The notes beneath the pieces are model-generated. The model was not told the DNA's origin and searched no databases. It was given only the letters and a program-made list of their open reading frames with translations. From an uncultured Clostridia bacterium (GTDB lineage Bacteria; Bacillota; Clostridia; Oscillospirales; Ruminococcaceae): a DNA stretch of 64,000 nt. The stretch lies in assembly GCA_947627205.1 (NCBI GenBank), contig CANQVE010000004.1:32828-96827 (forward strand), given 5' to 3'. Of the stretch, positions 35,270 to 43,800 are shown in pieces. Position 1 is the first letter of the stretch; each line of letters opens with the position of its first letter. A program made the translations under genes and the position numbers.

Positions 35270-35973
35270 GCGTTGTGCTTATTACGGGCGGAACGGGCGC
35301 AATAGGCGAAGCAATAGTAGAGGAATTTTCCAAAACGGACGACGTTGTTTTAACCTACAAAAGGAACGCCAAAAAAGCCTCGGAGCTTTCGGAGCGTTTT
35401 CATTGCAGAGCAATTCAAGCGGACGTGTCCGATATGAACAGCGTCAGAAGCGCGGTAGACGCCGTTCTGAACGAATTTTCACATATCGACATTCTCGTAA
35501 ATAACGCGGGCATTTCGCTTATAAAGCCGTTTACGGATATTTCAGAAGCAGAATGGGAAGAACAGATTTCCGTAAATCTTTCGGGAGTTTTCCGAATGAC
35601 AAAAGCTGTCGTCCCGAGCATGATAAAGCGAAAGAGCGGCGCAGTGGTAAATATTTCTTCGGTATGGGGAGTACACGGCGCGTCCTGCGAGGTCGCGTAT
35701 TCCGCGGCAAAAGCGGGAGTAATAGGCTTTACTAAAGCGCTTGCAAAGGAATTAGGGCTTTCGGGCATAACCGTAAACGCCATAGCTCCGGGAGTTATAG
35801 AAAGCCCCATGAACAGCAGTCACCTCTCTGATGAGGAGCTTTCCGCTCTCTGCGGTGAAACTCCGCTCGGGCGTTTGGGAAAGCCCGCCGAAGTCGCAAA
35901 GGCAGTCCGCGCTGTCGCAGAAAATAAGTTTATAACAGGGCAGACGCTCGGAGTAGACGGCGGGTTTTATTGA
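35266..35973 (+). CDS. SDR-family oxidoreductase, FabG-like
   Basis: 235 residues. The cofactor loop TGGTGAIG is at 7-14, NNAG at about 82, and the catalytic Ser (NISSVWG) with Tyr/Lys (YSAAKAG) is present. GVIESPMNS and a GQTLGVDGGF C-terminus are typical of 3-oxoacyl-ACP reductase relatives. It is shorter than FabG (about 245) but complete. No fatty-acid genes are adjacent; it is translationally coupled to the ClpE-like gene, so FabG function is not assured. Confidence 0.85.
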   Translation: MSVVLITGGTGAIGEAIVEEFSKTDDVVLTYKRNAKKASELSERFHCRAIQADVSDMNSVRSAVDAVLNEFSHIDILVNNAGISLIKPFTDISEAEWEEQISVNLSGVFRMTKAVVPSMIKRKSGAVVNISSVWGVHGASCEVAYSAAKAGVIGFTKALAKELGLSGITVNAIAPGVIESPMNSSHLSDEELSALCGETPLGRLGKPAEVAKAVRAVAENKFITGQTLGVDGGFY

Positions 35974-36058
35974 GGGATATTGTCAAAATATACAAATGCG
36001 GTTGCCAAAAGTTGAAAAAAGTTGTGAGATAATTTTTCGGCAATTTTGCGATAATTTA

Positions 36059-36087
36059 TTGAATTATTCGTGAAAATATTGTATAAT
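36059..36087 (+). promoter_or_regulatory. Promoter of the Na+-decarboxylase subunit genes
   Basis: TTGAAT (36059-36064) and TATAAT (36082-36087) with a 17-bp spacer, 39 bp before the first start codon. Confidence 0.7.
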
Positions 36088-36126
36088 TGTTATGTATTTT
36101 AAGTAAGTAAATAAAAGGAGTATTTT

Positions 36127-36594
36127 ATGAACAATGCGTTGATTTTGATGTCTGAAAACGCAATTGACAGGATACAAGGTCTTGGCGACGCAAAGCTCCA
36201 GCTAAGCGATCCCGATTATTGGAGCTCTGTCGGCATTATCGCATTGACGGGCATTCTGGTCGTTTTCCTGATACTCGCGATACTTATCTTTATCTTCTGG
36301 CTCATGGGTACGATCTTCAAGGCTGTAGACAAGTCTAAAAATGCAAGAGCCGAAGCAAAGAAAAAAGCCGAAGCAGAAAAGAACGCCGCGAGCGTACAGG
36401 CTGTACAGACCGAACAGGCTGAACAGGCTGAAGCGGAAGAAGAAAGCAGCGACGAAGAAATTGTTGCGGTAATAAGCGCGGCTATCGCCGCATATACGGA
36501 GCAGGGCTTTACAATAAAGAGCATAAGAAAGCACACTTCGGGACGTTCTGCATGGAGTACAGCAGGTATAAGCGAAAATACCCGTCCGTTCTGA
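36127..36594 (+). CDS. Na+-translocating decarboxylase gamma subunit (OadG family)
   Basis: 155 residues. One membrane helix (about 36-61), then a charged, Ala/Glu/Gln-rich linker (about 70-115) and a C-terminal segment IVAVISAAIAAYTEQGF ending SAWSTAGISENTRPF. That ending is typical of clostridial OadG-like gamma subunits. The subunit anchors the complex and helps assembly. AAAGGAG upstream supports the start. It lies 19 bp before the beta subunit. Confidence 0.8.
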   Translation: MNNALILMSENAIDRIQGLGDAKLQLSDPDYWSSVGIIALTGILVVFLILAILIFIFWLMGTIFKAVDKSKNARAEAKKKAEAEKNAASVQAVQTEQAEQAEAEEESSDEEIVAVISAAIAAYTEQGFTIKSIRKHTSGRSAWSTAGISENTRPF

Positions 36595-36613
36595 CGGCGA
36601 AAGGAACTGAAAT

Positions 36614-37873
36614 ATGGAAATATTTACTGACACACTCAGAAGTCTGATAGATACTTCGGGCTTCGCCGCATTCGGCTGGCAGAACGGCGTTATGATATTG
36701 CTTTCGTTCGTGCTGTTTTATCTCGCTATAGTTAAACAGTATGAACCGTTGCTCATGCTTCCGATAGCTTTCGGTATGCTTCTTACAAACATACCGCTCA
36801 CGGGACTTTATCACCCCGAATTGTGGGATCCCGCGACAAACCCCTATTTTGCTCCCGAATATATAGAGGACGGAGCGAATATACTTGTACAGTTCACAAA
36901 AGAAACGAGCCTCGATTACGGGCGCGTATTGCACGACGGCGGACTTTTGGATATGCTGTATCTCGGAGTTAAGCTCCAGATCTATCCGCCGCTTATATTC
37001 CTCGGCATTGGCGCAATGACAGACTTCGGTCCTCTTATCGCAAACCCCAAGAGCTTTCTGCTCGGAGCTGCGGCGCAGGGCGGTATCTTCTTCACATTCC
37101 TCGGCGCTTGCATGCTGAATATGACGGGTATTGCGGACTTTACTCTTAAAGAAGCCGCTTCGATCGCGATAATCGGCGGCGCTGACGGTCCTACGGCTAT
37201 TTACCTTACTTCAAAACTTGCTCCCCAGCTTCTGGGTTCAATAGCGGTCGCAGCATACTCGTATATGGCGCTTGTTCCCGTAATACAGCCTCCCATTATG
37301 AGAGCGCTGACGACAAAGAAAGAACGCGCAGTAAAAATGGGACAGCTCCGCGAGGTCTCAAAGCTCGAAAAGGTTGTGTTCCCGATAGCGGTAACCGTAA
37401 TAGTTTCGCTAGTCGTTCCGTCGGCTGCGCCGCTTGTCGGCATACTGATGTTCGGAAACCTGATGAAAGAATCGGGCGTCTGCGACAGACTTGTTAAAAC
37501 AGCCACAAATGAGCTTATGAATATAATCACGATATTCCTCGGAGTTACGGTCGGCGCGACGGCGGTCGCAGAAAACTTCCTGAGCTGGAAGACTATCTTC
37601 ATAATCATTCTCGGTCTTATTGCGTTCTGCGTAGGAACAGCGTGCGGCGTTCTCCTCGGAAAACTTATGTACCTCATCTCGGGTAAGAAGATAAATCCGC
37701 TTATCGGTTCGGCGGGAGTTTCGGCTGTACCTATGGCGGCCCGTGTATCGCAGAAAGAGGGCGCGCGTGAAAACCCCTCGAACTTCCTGCTTATGCACGC
37801 TATGGGTCCGAACGTTGCGGGAGTTATCGGCTCGGCAGTTGCCGCAGGCGTTCTCCTCTCAATCCTCGGATAA
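36614..37873 (+). CDS. Na+-translocating decarboxylase beta subunit (OadB/MmdB/GcdB family)
   Basis: 419 residues, about nine to eleven membrane helices. GAMTDFGPLIANPKSFLLGAAAQ and IIGGADGPTAIYLTSKLAP hold the conserved Asp and Asn residues of the sodium channel. NPLIGSAGVSAVPMAARVSQ and HAMGPNVAGVIGSA are further signatures. The subunit couples decarboxylation of a biotin-bound carboxyl to Na+ export. The carboxyltransferase alpha subunit and the biotin carrier protein are not adjacent, so whether it belongs to oxaloacetate, methylmalonyl-CoA or glutaconyl-CoA decarboxylase is open. Confidence 0.9.
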   Translation: MEIFTDTLRSLIDTSGFAAFGWQNGVMILLSFVLFYLAIVKQYEPLLMLPIAFGMLLTNIPLTGLYHPELWDPATNPYFAPEYIEDGANILVQFTKETSLDYGRVLHDGGLLDMLYLGVKLQIYPPLIFLGIGAMTDFGPLIANPKSFLLGAAAQGGIFFTFLGACMLNMTGIADFTLKEAASIAIIGGADGPTAIYLTSKLAPQLLGSIAVAAYSYMALVPVIQPPIMRALTTKKERAVKMGQLREVSKLEKVVFPIAVTVIVSLVVPSAAPLVGILMFGNLMKESGVCDRLVKTATNELMNIITIFLGVTVGATAVAENFLSWKTIFIIILGLIAFCVGTACGVLLGKLMYLISGKKINPLIGSAGVSAVPMAARVSQKEGARENPSNFLLMHAMGPNVAGVIGSAVAAGVLLSILG

Positions 37874-37895
37874 GTGCTGAATAGCAGAACAAATA

Positions 37896-37923
37896 AAAGG
37901 CAAGAGCAGTTTCTCTTGCCTTT
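37896..37923 (+). terminator. Terminator after the decarboxylase beta subunit gene
   Basis: 11-bp stem AAAGGCAAGAG/CTCTTGCCTTT with a 6-base loop and a T-run, 23 bp after the stop. Confidence 0.85.
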
Positions 37924-37968
37924 TTATATAATTTTGACACCGGTTGAATATAAAAGGAGTTATTTATT

Positions 37969-38616
37969 ATGAGCGGAACAATCACTGTAAAAGGCGTGGG
38001 ACGAGCAAAAACCTCTCCCGACTATGTAGTTATTTCAATGGACATAATATCAAAGAACAAAAGCTACGAGGCGGCAGTAAACGGCGCGAACCGCCGTATT
38101 GAGCTTCTCGAAAAGTCGCTTTGTTCGGCGGGCTATGAAAAAGGCAGTCTTAAAACGCTTGATTTTTCGGTAAATACAGTCTATGACAACATCGAGGAAA
38201 ACGGACAGTATAAGCGTGTGTTCGGGGGATATTCCTGCATATATGATTTAAAACTGTCGTTTGATTTCAGCGCCGAGGCACTTTCAAAAACTTTAAATGC
38301 CATTGTAAACAGCGGGGCAGACGCGGAATTTTCCATTTCATTCACGGTAAAAGAACCCGAAAAAGTATCCGAGAAGCTCCTTGCTTCCGCGACCGAAAAC
38401 GCAAGGGAAAAGGCCGAGATCCTCTGCAAGGCTTCCGGAAAGGAGCTTGGAGAGCTTGTGTCCGTTGTGTATAGCTGGGGAGAAATAAACGTTGTTTCCG
38501 ACAGCAATTACAGGTTAATGCGCGCGGAAGCTGTTCCGATGGCTTCTGTTCCCGAATTTACGCCCGATGATATTGATTCGAGCGACACCGTAACATTTGT
38601 TTGGGAAATGGACTAA
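37969..38616 (+). CDS. SIMPL (DUF541) domain protein
   Basis: 215 residues. ITVKGVGRAKTSPDYVVISMDI at the start and the repeated beta/alpha pattern with SATENAREKAEILCKASGKELGELVSV are typical of the SIMPL/DUF541 fold. Unlike many homologues it has no signal peptide, so it is predicted to be cytoplasmic. Function unknown in most bacteria. AAAGGAG lies 10 bases upstream. It follows the decarboxylase terminator and is probably separately transcribed. Confidence 0.85.
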   Translation: MSGTITVKGVGRAKTSPDYVVISMDIISKNKSYEAAVNGANRRIELLEKSLCSAGYEKGSLKTLDFSVNTVYDNIEENGQYKRVFGGYSCIYDLKLSFDFSAEALSKTLNAIVNSGADAEFSISFTVKEPEKVSEKLLASATENAREKAEILCKASGKELGELVSVVYSWGEINVVSDSNYRLMRAEAVPMASVPEFTPDDIDSSDTVTFVWEMD

Positions 38617-38622
38617 GTTCGT

Positions 38623-38657
38623 TTAGAGGTAAGAGGTTAGATGTAAGAGATAAGAAT
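38623..38657. repeat. Heptad-repeat element C (TAAGAGG family, single arm)
   Basis: Five heptamers TTAGAGG, TAAGAGG, TTAGATG, TAAGAGA, TAAGAAT beginning 6 bp after the SIMPL stop. No clear opposite arm is seen, so this may be a half or decayed copy. Confidence 0.75.
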
Positions 38658-38724
38658 TGATTATCAAACCAAGTTTTCTCTATCCTAGGTTTTTACATTC
38701 TGATTTGTTTAAATACAAAAAAGC

Positions 38725-38746
38725 GCCCTCCGTTTTTACAGAGGGC
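38725..38746. terminator. Bidirectional hairpin terminator (serves the small peptide gene on the minus strand)
   Basis: Stem GCCCTC/GAGGGC with A- and T-runs on both sides (aaaaaagc on the left, aattttttt on the right). It lies 58 bp after the stop of the minus-strand peptide gene. Confidence 0.75.
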
Positions 38747-38804
38747 AATTTTTTTGTTTCCTTTTCAAATAAACCGAAATGCTCGGAAATTATTTGAACA
38801 AGTT

Positions 38805-38906
38805 TTAGTTAAAATAACTGTTCAGCAAGCCCTCAAAAGAGTCCGCTGTGTTTTCTTCCTTTACAACTTCATAACAATACGCAATAGACAAAAGCATATA
38901 TTTCAT
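38805..38906 (-). CDS. Candidate 33-residue peptide gene
   Basis: On the minus strand: MKYMLLSIAYCYEVVKEENT followed by ADSFEGLLNSYFN. AGAAAGGTGGG lies just upstream of the ATG. A consensus promoter lies 166 bp upstream of the start and a terminator 58 bp downstream, so this is a self-contained transcription unit in a stretch otherwise without genes. The N-terminal part is mildly hydrophobic, the C-terminal part acidic; there is no clear export signal. I do not recognise it. It could be a regulatory or signalling peptide, or the coding part of a dual-function RNA. Confidence 0.5.
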   Translation of the reverse strand: MKYMLLSIAYCYEVVKEENTADSFEGLLNSYFN

Positions 38907-39064
38907 ATATTTCCCACCTTTCTCTTGTTGTTCTGCACATAGCTTCGGAGCTTTATGTATTGTCCGTTTGCTCTCTGTGTTTATTTATGGAGCAGTTTTT
39001 ATATATCGGACAATGCGCTCTCTATATTTAAGCAAGTCGGAGCTTTTCGCTCTCTTTTTCCTTG
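38907..39064 (-). ncRNA. Structured 5' leader of the small peptide gene
   Basis: About 158 bases between the predicted transcript start and the peptide ATG. Several stems can form: AGCT/AGCT with a CCGA loop, TTGTCCG/CGGACAA enclosing TGCTC/GAGCA, and GAGC/GCTC. The motif AGAGAGC occurs three times and AAAGCTCCGA twice. This is more structure than a plain leader needs. Confidence 0.4.
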
Positions 39065-39071
39065 CACTTAC

Positions 39072-39100
39072 ATTCTATCACCGTTTGACGGATTTGTCAA
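39072..39100 (-). promoter_or_regulatory. Promoter of the small peptide transcript
   Basis: Minus strand TTGACA (39100-39095) and TAGAAT (39077-39072) with a 17-bp spacer. The -35 is a perfect match. Confidence 0.7.
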
Positions 39101-39300
39101 TAGCTGAACCGTGATTTTGGTGATATTCTACAAAAACGTTATATGTTTTTCTGATTTGGTGAAATTTTTTATATATTTTGTGTAGTTTTTTCTGCCGAAA
39201 AACGCCGAGTGCAATTTTAAAGTGTTAAAGTGATAAATATTTTTCCGTTCAATTTATCGGTTCAAAAGATGTTCGATTACATAAAAGTCAATTCTTTGTC

Positions 39301-39329
39301 TTGACATTTTTTTCAATATGTAGTATAAT
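39301..39329 (+). promoter_or_regulatory. Promoter of the aconitase gene cluster
   Basis: Perfect TTGACA (39301-39306) and TATAAT (39324-39329) with a 17-bp spacer, 61 bp before the start codon. Both boxes are consensus, so basal transcription should be high unless repressed. Confidence 0.8.
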
Positions 39330-39389
39330 AAAAGCGTAGTATTTACAAGCACATCAATGCTGTAAAACAAATTAAAGGAGGACAAAGAT

Positions 39390-41321
39390 ATGGGACTTAC
39401 TTTGACAGAGAAGATAATAAAGGCGCATATTGTGGACGGGGAAATGATAAAGGGAACGGAGATAGGTCTTAAAATAGACCAGACTCTTACTCAAGACGCA
39501 ACAGGCACAATGGCATATCTTCAGTTTGAGGCAATGGGCGTTGACCGCGTAAAGACGGAGCGTTCTGTGGCGTATATCGACCACAATACCCTCCAGAGCG
39601 GTTTTGAAAATGCCGACGACCACCGTTTTATCGGCTCGATAGCTAAAAAGCACGGTATTTGGTTTTCGCGCCCCGGAAACGGCATTTGCCACCAGGTCCA
39701 TCTTGAGCGCTTCGGAAAGCCCGGAAAGACCCTTATCGGCTCCGACAGCCACACCCCTACGGGCGGCGGGATAGGTATGCTCGCTATGGGCGCGGGCGGA
39801 CTTGACGTTGCCGTGGCAATGGGCGGCGGCGCTTATTACATAACAATGCCGAAGGTCGTTAAGATAAACCTCACGGGAAAGCTCAACGACTGGGTAAGCG
39901 CAAAGGACGTTATCCTTGAAGTCCTCCGCAGATTGTCCGTAAAGGGCGGCGTGGGAAAAGTTATGGAATACTGCGGTGAGGGAATAAAGAGCCTTTCTGT
40001 TCCCGAGCGCGCTACAATTACAAATATGGGCGCTGAGCTTGGAGCTACTACTTCTATCTTCCCGTCTGATGAAACAACGCTCGCTTTCCTTAAAGCGCAG
40101 GGCAGAGAAGAAGATTATGTCGAGCTTTCGGCTGACGCAGACGCGGTTTATGATGAAGAAGTCAACATCGACCTTTCAAAGCTCGTTCCGCTCGCGGCTT
40201 GTCCTCATTCTCCCGATAACGTAAAGTCCGTTGAGGAAATAGGGCAGATAAAGATAGATCAGGTCTGCATAGGCTCTTGCACAAACAGCTCTTTGCAGGA
40301 CATGAGAAAAGTCGCTCATATCCTCAAAGGAAAAACAGTACACCCCGATGTATCGTTGTCGATAGCTCCCGGTTCTAAGCAGGTATTCAACCAGATAGCC
40401 GAAGAGGGAACTCTTTCGATTTTAATAGCGGCAGGCGCAAGGATACTCGAAAGCGCGTGCGGTCCGTGTATAGGTATGGGACAGTCGCCTAATTCAAAGG
40501 GCGTTTCTCTGCGTACATTCAACCGTAACTTCCTCGGAAGAAGCGGCACAAAAGACGCGGAAGTTTACCTTGTTTCTCCCGAAACAGCCGCTGTTTCGGC
40601 GCTTACGGGCGTATTCACCGATCCGCGCACTATAGGCGAAATGCCGCCTTATGTAATGCCCGAGAGATTTTTGATAAACGACAACATGGTAGTTGCTCCC
40701 GCTTCCGTAGAAGAAGCACCGAGCGTTGAGATACTGCGCGGGCCGAACATAAAGCCTTTCCCCATAAACAAACCGCTTTCGGAGAGCATTGAAAGCGCCG
40801 TTACACTTAAAGTCGGCGACAATATCACCACCGACCACATTATGCCCGCAGGCGCGAAGATACTGCCGTTAAGGTCTAATATCCCCGCAATCTCGGAGTA
40901 TTGCTTTACGGTATGCGACGAAACATTCCCGAAGCGCGCGAAAGAGGCGGGAACGTCAATAATCGTCGGCGGCTCAAACTACGGACAGGGTTCTTCGAGA
41001 GAACATGCTGCGCTTGCTCCGCTGTATCTTGGAGTTAAGGCTATAATCTGCAAGAGCTTTGCGAGAATACACCGCCAGAACCTTATAAACAACGGCATTC
41101 TCCCGCTTGAATTTGTAAACGAGAGCGATTATGAAAAGATAGAGCAGGGCGATGAAATTGTAATTGCAAATATCCGAGAAATTGTAAAGAACGGCGGAAA
41201 GATAACCGTTGAGGATAAGACAAAGGGCTTTTTGTTTGAAGCAAAGTGCGAGCTTTCCGAGCGCGGAAAGGGCATGATGCTTGCGGGCGGACTGCTTAAC
41301 TTCACAAAAGAAACCAAGTAA
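39390..41321 (+). CDS. Aconitate hydratase
   Basis: 643 residues, the compact aconitase form common in anaerobic Firmicutes. Fe-S ligands are seen in IGSCTNSS and SACGPCIGMG. SDSHTPTGGGIGMLAMGAGG and the swivel-domain NYGQGSSREHAALAP are substrate-binding signatures. It isomerises citrate to isocitrate. Start supported by AAAGGAGGACAAAG. It heads a run leading to isocitrate dehydrogenase; citrate synthase follows separately, so the oxidative branch to 2-oxoglutarate is encoded together. Confidence 0.92.
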   Translation: MGLTLTEKIIKAHIVDGEMIKGTEIGLKIDQTLTQDATGTMAYLQFEAMGVDRVKTERSVAYIDHNTLQSGFENADDHRFIGSIAKKHGIWFSRPGNGICHQVHLERFGKPGKTLIGSDSHTPTGGGIGMLAMGAGGLDVAVAMGGGAYYITMPKVVKINLTGKLNDWVSAKDVILEVLRRLSVKGGVGKVMEYCGEGIKSLSVPERATITNMGAELGATTSIFPSDETTLAFLKAQGREEDYVELSADADAVYDEEVNIDLSKLVPLAACPHSPDNVKSVEEIGQIKIDQVCIGSCTNSSLQDMRKVAHILKGKTVHPDVSLSIAPGSKQVFNQIAEEGTLSILIAAGARILESACGPCIGMGQSPNSKGVSLRTFNRNFLGRSGTKDAEVYLVSPETAAVSALTGVFTDPRTIGEMPPYVMPERFLINDNMVVAPASVEEAPSVEILRGPNIKPFPINKPLSESIESAVTLKVGDNITTDHIMPAGAKILPLRSNIPAISEYCFTVCDETFPKRAKEAGTSIIVGGSNYGQGSSREHAALAPLYLGVKAIICKSFARIHRQNLINNGILPLEFVNESDYEKIEQGDEIVIANIREIVKNGGKITVEDKTKGFLFEAKCELSERGKGMMLAGGLLNFTKETK

Positions 41322-41335
41322 ACATAAACCGCAAA

Positions 41336-41764
41336 ATGAACGACTATCATAACTACCTAAGCATATTGCCCGAGCGCAAAGGCTACAGCTATCTCGACAC
41401 TCTCCCCGAAGTGAGAAACAGGTTCAAGCTCCCGCTTGATGCAGGGGAAAAGGTCGTCTTTACGGCGAAGAACGTAGATTTCACCACCGAAACGGGCAGA
41501 GGTCTGGGCTTTGGTTCAAGGTTTACGCTTACAAACAGACGGCTCGTCGTTGATAACGGCTTAGGCGTCTGGACGGTAGATGTTCCCGAGGAAGTCAGAG
41601 CTTGCTACATAAAGGACGCAAAAGTTCATTCCGTAGCGCTCGACCTTTATGATGAGATAGTCTGCGGTGATGATAAACACCCGATAGTTATGACAGGATT
41701 TGTTTTCATGTTCAGCCTAAAGGACGAAGAGCGGTTTATGGAAATAATGAACAATTTTCGGTAA
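41336..41764 (+). CDS. PH-like domain protein
   Basis: 142 residues. The middle part, from GEKVVFTAKNVDF through RFTLTNRRLVVDNGLGVWTVD, resembles the bacterial PH (bPH) fold, in which 'LTNRRL' is a common strand motif. No membrane helix. It lies 14 bp after aconitase and 20 bp before a PARG-like gene. Function unknown; PH-like bacterial domains often mediate protein contacts or sense the envelope. Confidence 0.65.
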   Translation: MNDYHNYLSILPERKGYSYLDTLPEVRNRFKLPLDAGEKVVFTAKNVDFTTETGRGLGFGSRFTLTNRRLVVDNGLGVWTVDVPEEVRACYIKDAKVHSVALDLYDEIVCGDDKHPIVMTGFVFMFSLKDEERFMEIMNNFR

Positions 41765-41784
41765 AGATAACGAGAGGTAAAACC

Positions 41785-42468
41785 ATGAACTTTGTACAGA
41801 TAAACGCCGAAAACGAGCGTATGTTCAAAGAGGGCAAGTTTGACGGAATGAAGTCGGAGTATATAAAGGACTACACTCCGACCGAGCGCGTAAGAAAAGA
41901 GCCGTTCAAACTTTCACAAAACCTTGTAAAACAGACCACTATCGCTTGCGTTATTGACAACAGCTCAAAACACTGCGTTGTACTAAATTTCGCTAGCGCC
42001 TATCACCCCGGCGGAGGTTATCTAACGGGCGCGAGAGCGCAGGAAGAAAGCCTTTGCAGAGCAAGCGGGCTTTATTACACGCTTCGCGATATGACCGAGT
42101 TTTACAATGACAACAAGCGCGGAGGGGTTGAATACACCGACGGAATGATTTATTCGCAAAACGTTCTTGTTGTGCGCGACGACAGGGGAAACGAACTTAA
42201 AGAACCGATAAAGTGCGATTTTCTGACTGTTCCCGCCGTAAACCGCAACAAGGCGAAATCTATTCCCCGCGAAAAGACGAACCTCACCATGGAGCGCAGG
42301 ATAAACAAGATAGTGTCATTCTGCGCGGAAACGGACTGCGAGACCGCTGTTTTAGGAGCGTTCGGCTGCGGAGTGTTCGGAAACGACAGAAATGAGGTTC
42401 TTCCTATGTTCGAGCGCGCAATAAACAAATTCGGCGGCGATAAGAAATACATTTTCGCGATACCTTGA
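41785..42468 (+). CDS. Microbial PARG-like protein (TIGR02452/DUF2263 type)
   Basis: 227 residues. The macrodomain-type PARG signature is present: HPGGGYLTGARAQEES, with GGG at 76-78 and the catalytic pair QEE at 86-88. GAFGCGVFGND near 190-200 is the second conserved loop, binding the diphosphate. Bacterial members hydrolyse ADP-ribose chains or modified substrates. AGAGGTAAAACC lies upstream. It is placed between aconitase and isocitrate dehydrogenase in the same direction, which has no obvious metabolic logic. Confidence 0.85.
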   Translation: MNFVQINAENERMFKEGKFDGMKSEYIKDYTPTERVRKEPFKLSQNLVKQTTIACVIDNSSKHCVVLNFASAYHPGGGYLTGARAQEESLCRASGLYYTLRDMTEFYNDNKRGGVEYTDGMIYSQNVLVVRDDRGNELKEPIKCDFLTVPAVNRNKAKSIPREKTNLTMERRINKIVSFCAETDCETAVLGAFGCGVFGNDRNEVLPMFERAINKFGGDKKYIFAIP

Positions 42469-42529
42469 AAAAATAACAACGGCGTTATTTAAATAAAATC
42501 AAATTCAAAAAAAGAAAGGAAGATAACAA

Positions 42530-43741
42530 ATGGCAAAAATTCAGATGAAGACACCGCTCGTCGAAATGGACGGCGACGAAATGACAAGAGTCATGTGGAA
42601 GATGATAAAGGATATCCTTATTCTTCCGTATATCGACCTTAAAACCGACTATTACGATCTTGGGCTTGTCCACAGAAACGAAACTGACGACCAAGTAACT
42701 ATCGACAGTGCGAACGCTACAAAGAAGTACGGCGTTGCTGTAAAGTGCGCGACAATTACCCCGAACGCGCAGAGAGTAGAGGAGTATAAGCTCAAGGAAA
42801 TGTGGAAATCGCCTAACGGCACTATCCGTGCTATTCTTGACGGAACGGTATTCAGAAAGCCCATTCTCGTAAAAGGCATAACTCCCTATATCCCTACCTG
42901 GACAAAGCCTATTACTATCGCCCGTCACGCATACGGCGATATCTACAAAAACACCGAGCTTAAAGTAGAAAAAGGCTCTAAGGCTGAAATTGTCGTTACA
43001 AATCCCGACGGAAGCGAAACCCGTGCGCTTATACACGACTTCAAGTCCTCCGATGGTATCGTTCAGGGTGTTCACAACCTCGACAACTCCATAGCGAGCT
43101 TTGCTAGAGCGTGCTTTAACTACGCTCTCGATGCAAAGGAAACTCTCTGGTTCGCTTCAAAGGACACTATATCCAAGACCTACGACCACCGCTTTAAGGA
43201 CATTTTCGCGGAGATCTACGAAAATGAATACAAAGCAAGGTTTGAGGCGGCGGGAATTGAATATTTCTACACGCTCATTGATGACGTTGTAGCGAGAGTT
43301 GTACGCTCCGAGGGCGGATTTATCTGGGCTTGTAAAAACTATGACGGCGATGTTATGAGCGATATGCTGGCGACTGCTTTCGGCTCACTGGGACTTATGA
43401 CAAGCGTACTTGTTTCTCCCGACGGAAAGTACGAATATGAAGCTGCTCACGGAACCGTTACCCGCCATTATTACAAATACTTAAACGGCGAAAAGACTTC
43501 TACAAACCCCATAGCTACCATTTTCGCCTGGAGCGGCGCATTGAGAAAGCGCGGCGAGCTCGACAATATCCCCGAGCTTATGAGCTATGCGGATAAGCTC
43601 GAAAAGGCTTCGATACAGACAATGGAAGACGGCGTTATGGACAAGAACCTTTCCTCAATGTCAAAGCTCGAAAACAAGCGAGTTGTAGATACCGAAACGT
43701 TCTTGACCGAAATAAACGAACGTCTTAAAGCAATGATGTAA
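42530..43741 (+). CDS. icd: NADP-dependent isocitrate dehydrogenase (homodimeric type)
   Basis: 403 residues. [12 protein letters not shown] at the start, [17 protein letters not shown] and [21 protein letters not shown] are signatures of the eukaryote-like NADP-IDH family, and [12 protein letters not shown] with [10 protein letters not shown] lines the cofactor site. It oxidises isocitrate to 2-oxoglutarate. GAAAGGAAG lies upstream. A terminator 15 bp after the stop ends the transcript. Confidence 0.95.
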   Translation: MAKIQMKTPLVEMDGDEMTRVMWKMIKDILILPYIDLKTDYYDLGLVHRNETDDQVTIDSANATKKYGVAVKCATITPNAQRVEEYKLKEMWKSPNGTIRAILDGTVFRKPILVKGITPYIPTWTKPITIARHAYGDIYKNTELKVEKGSKAEIVVTNPDGSETRALIHDFKSSDGIVQGVHNLDNSIASFARACFNYALDAKETLWFASKDTISKTYDHRFKDIFAEIYENEYKARFEAAGIEYFYTLIDDVVARVVRSEGGFIWACKNYDGDVMSDMLATAFGSLGLMTSVLVSPDGKYEYEAAHGTVTRHYYKYLNGEKTSTNPIATIFAWSGALRKRGELDNIPELMSYADKLEKASIQTMEDGVMDKNLSSMSKLENKRVVDTETFLTEINERLKAMM

Positions 43742-43756
43742 TGTTTTAAGTGCAGA

Positions 43757-43777
43757 GCCGCGCTGATACAGCGCGGC
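43757..43777 (+). terminator. Terminator after isocitrate dehydrogenase
   Basis: 7-bp GC stem GCCGCGC/GCGCGGC followed by GTTTTGCCTTTTTC. It lies between icd and the convergent SpoIID-like gene. Confidence 0.7.
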
Positions 43778-43800
43778 GTTTTGCCTTTTTCAAAGCGGCA

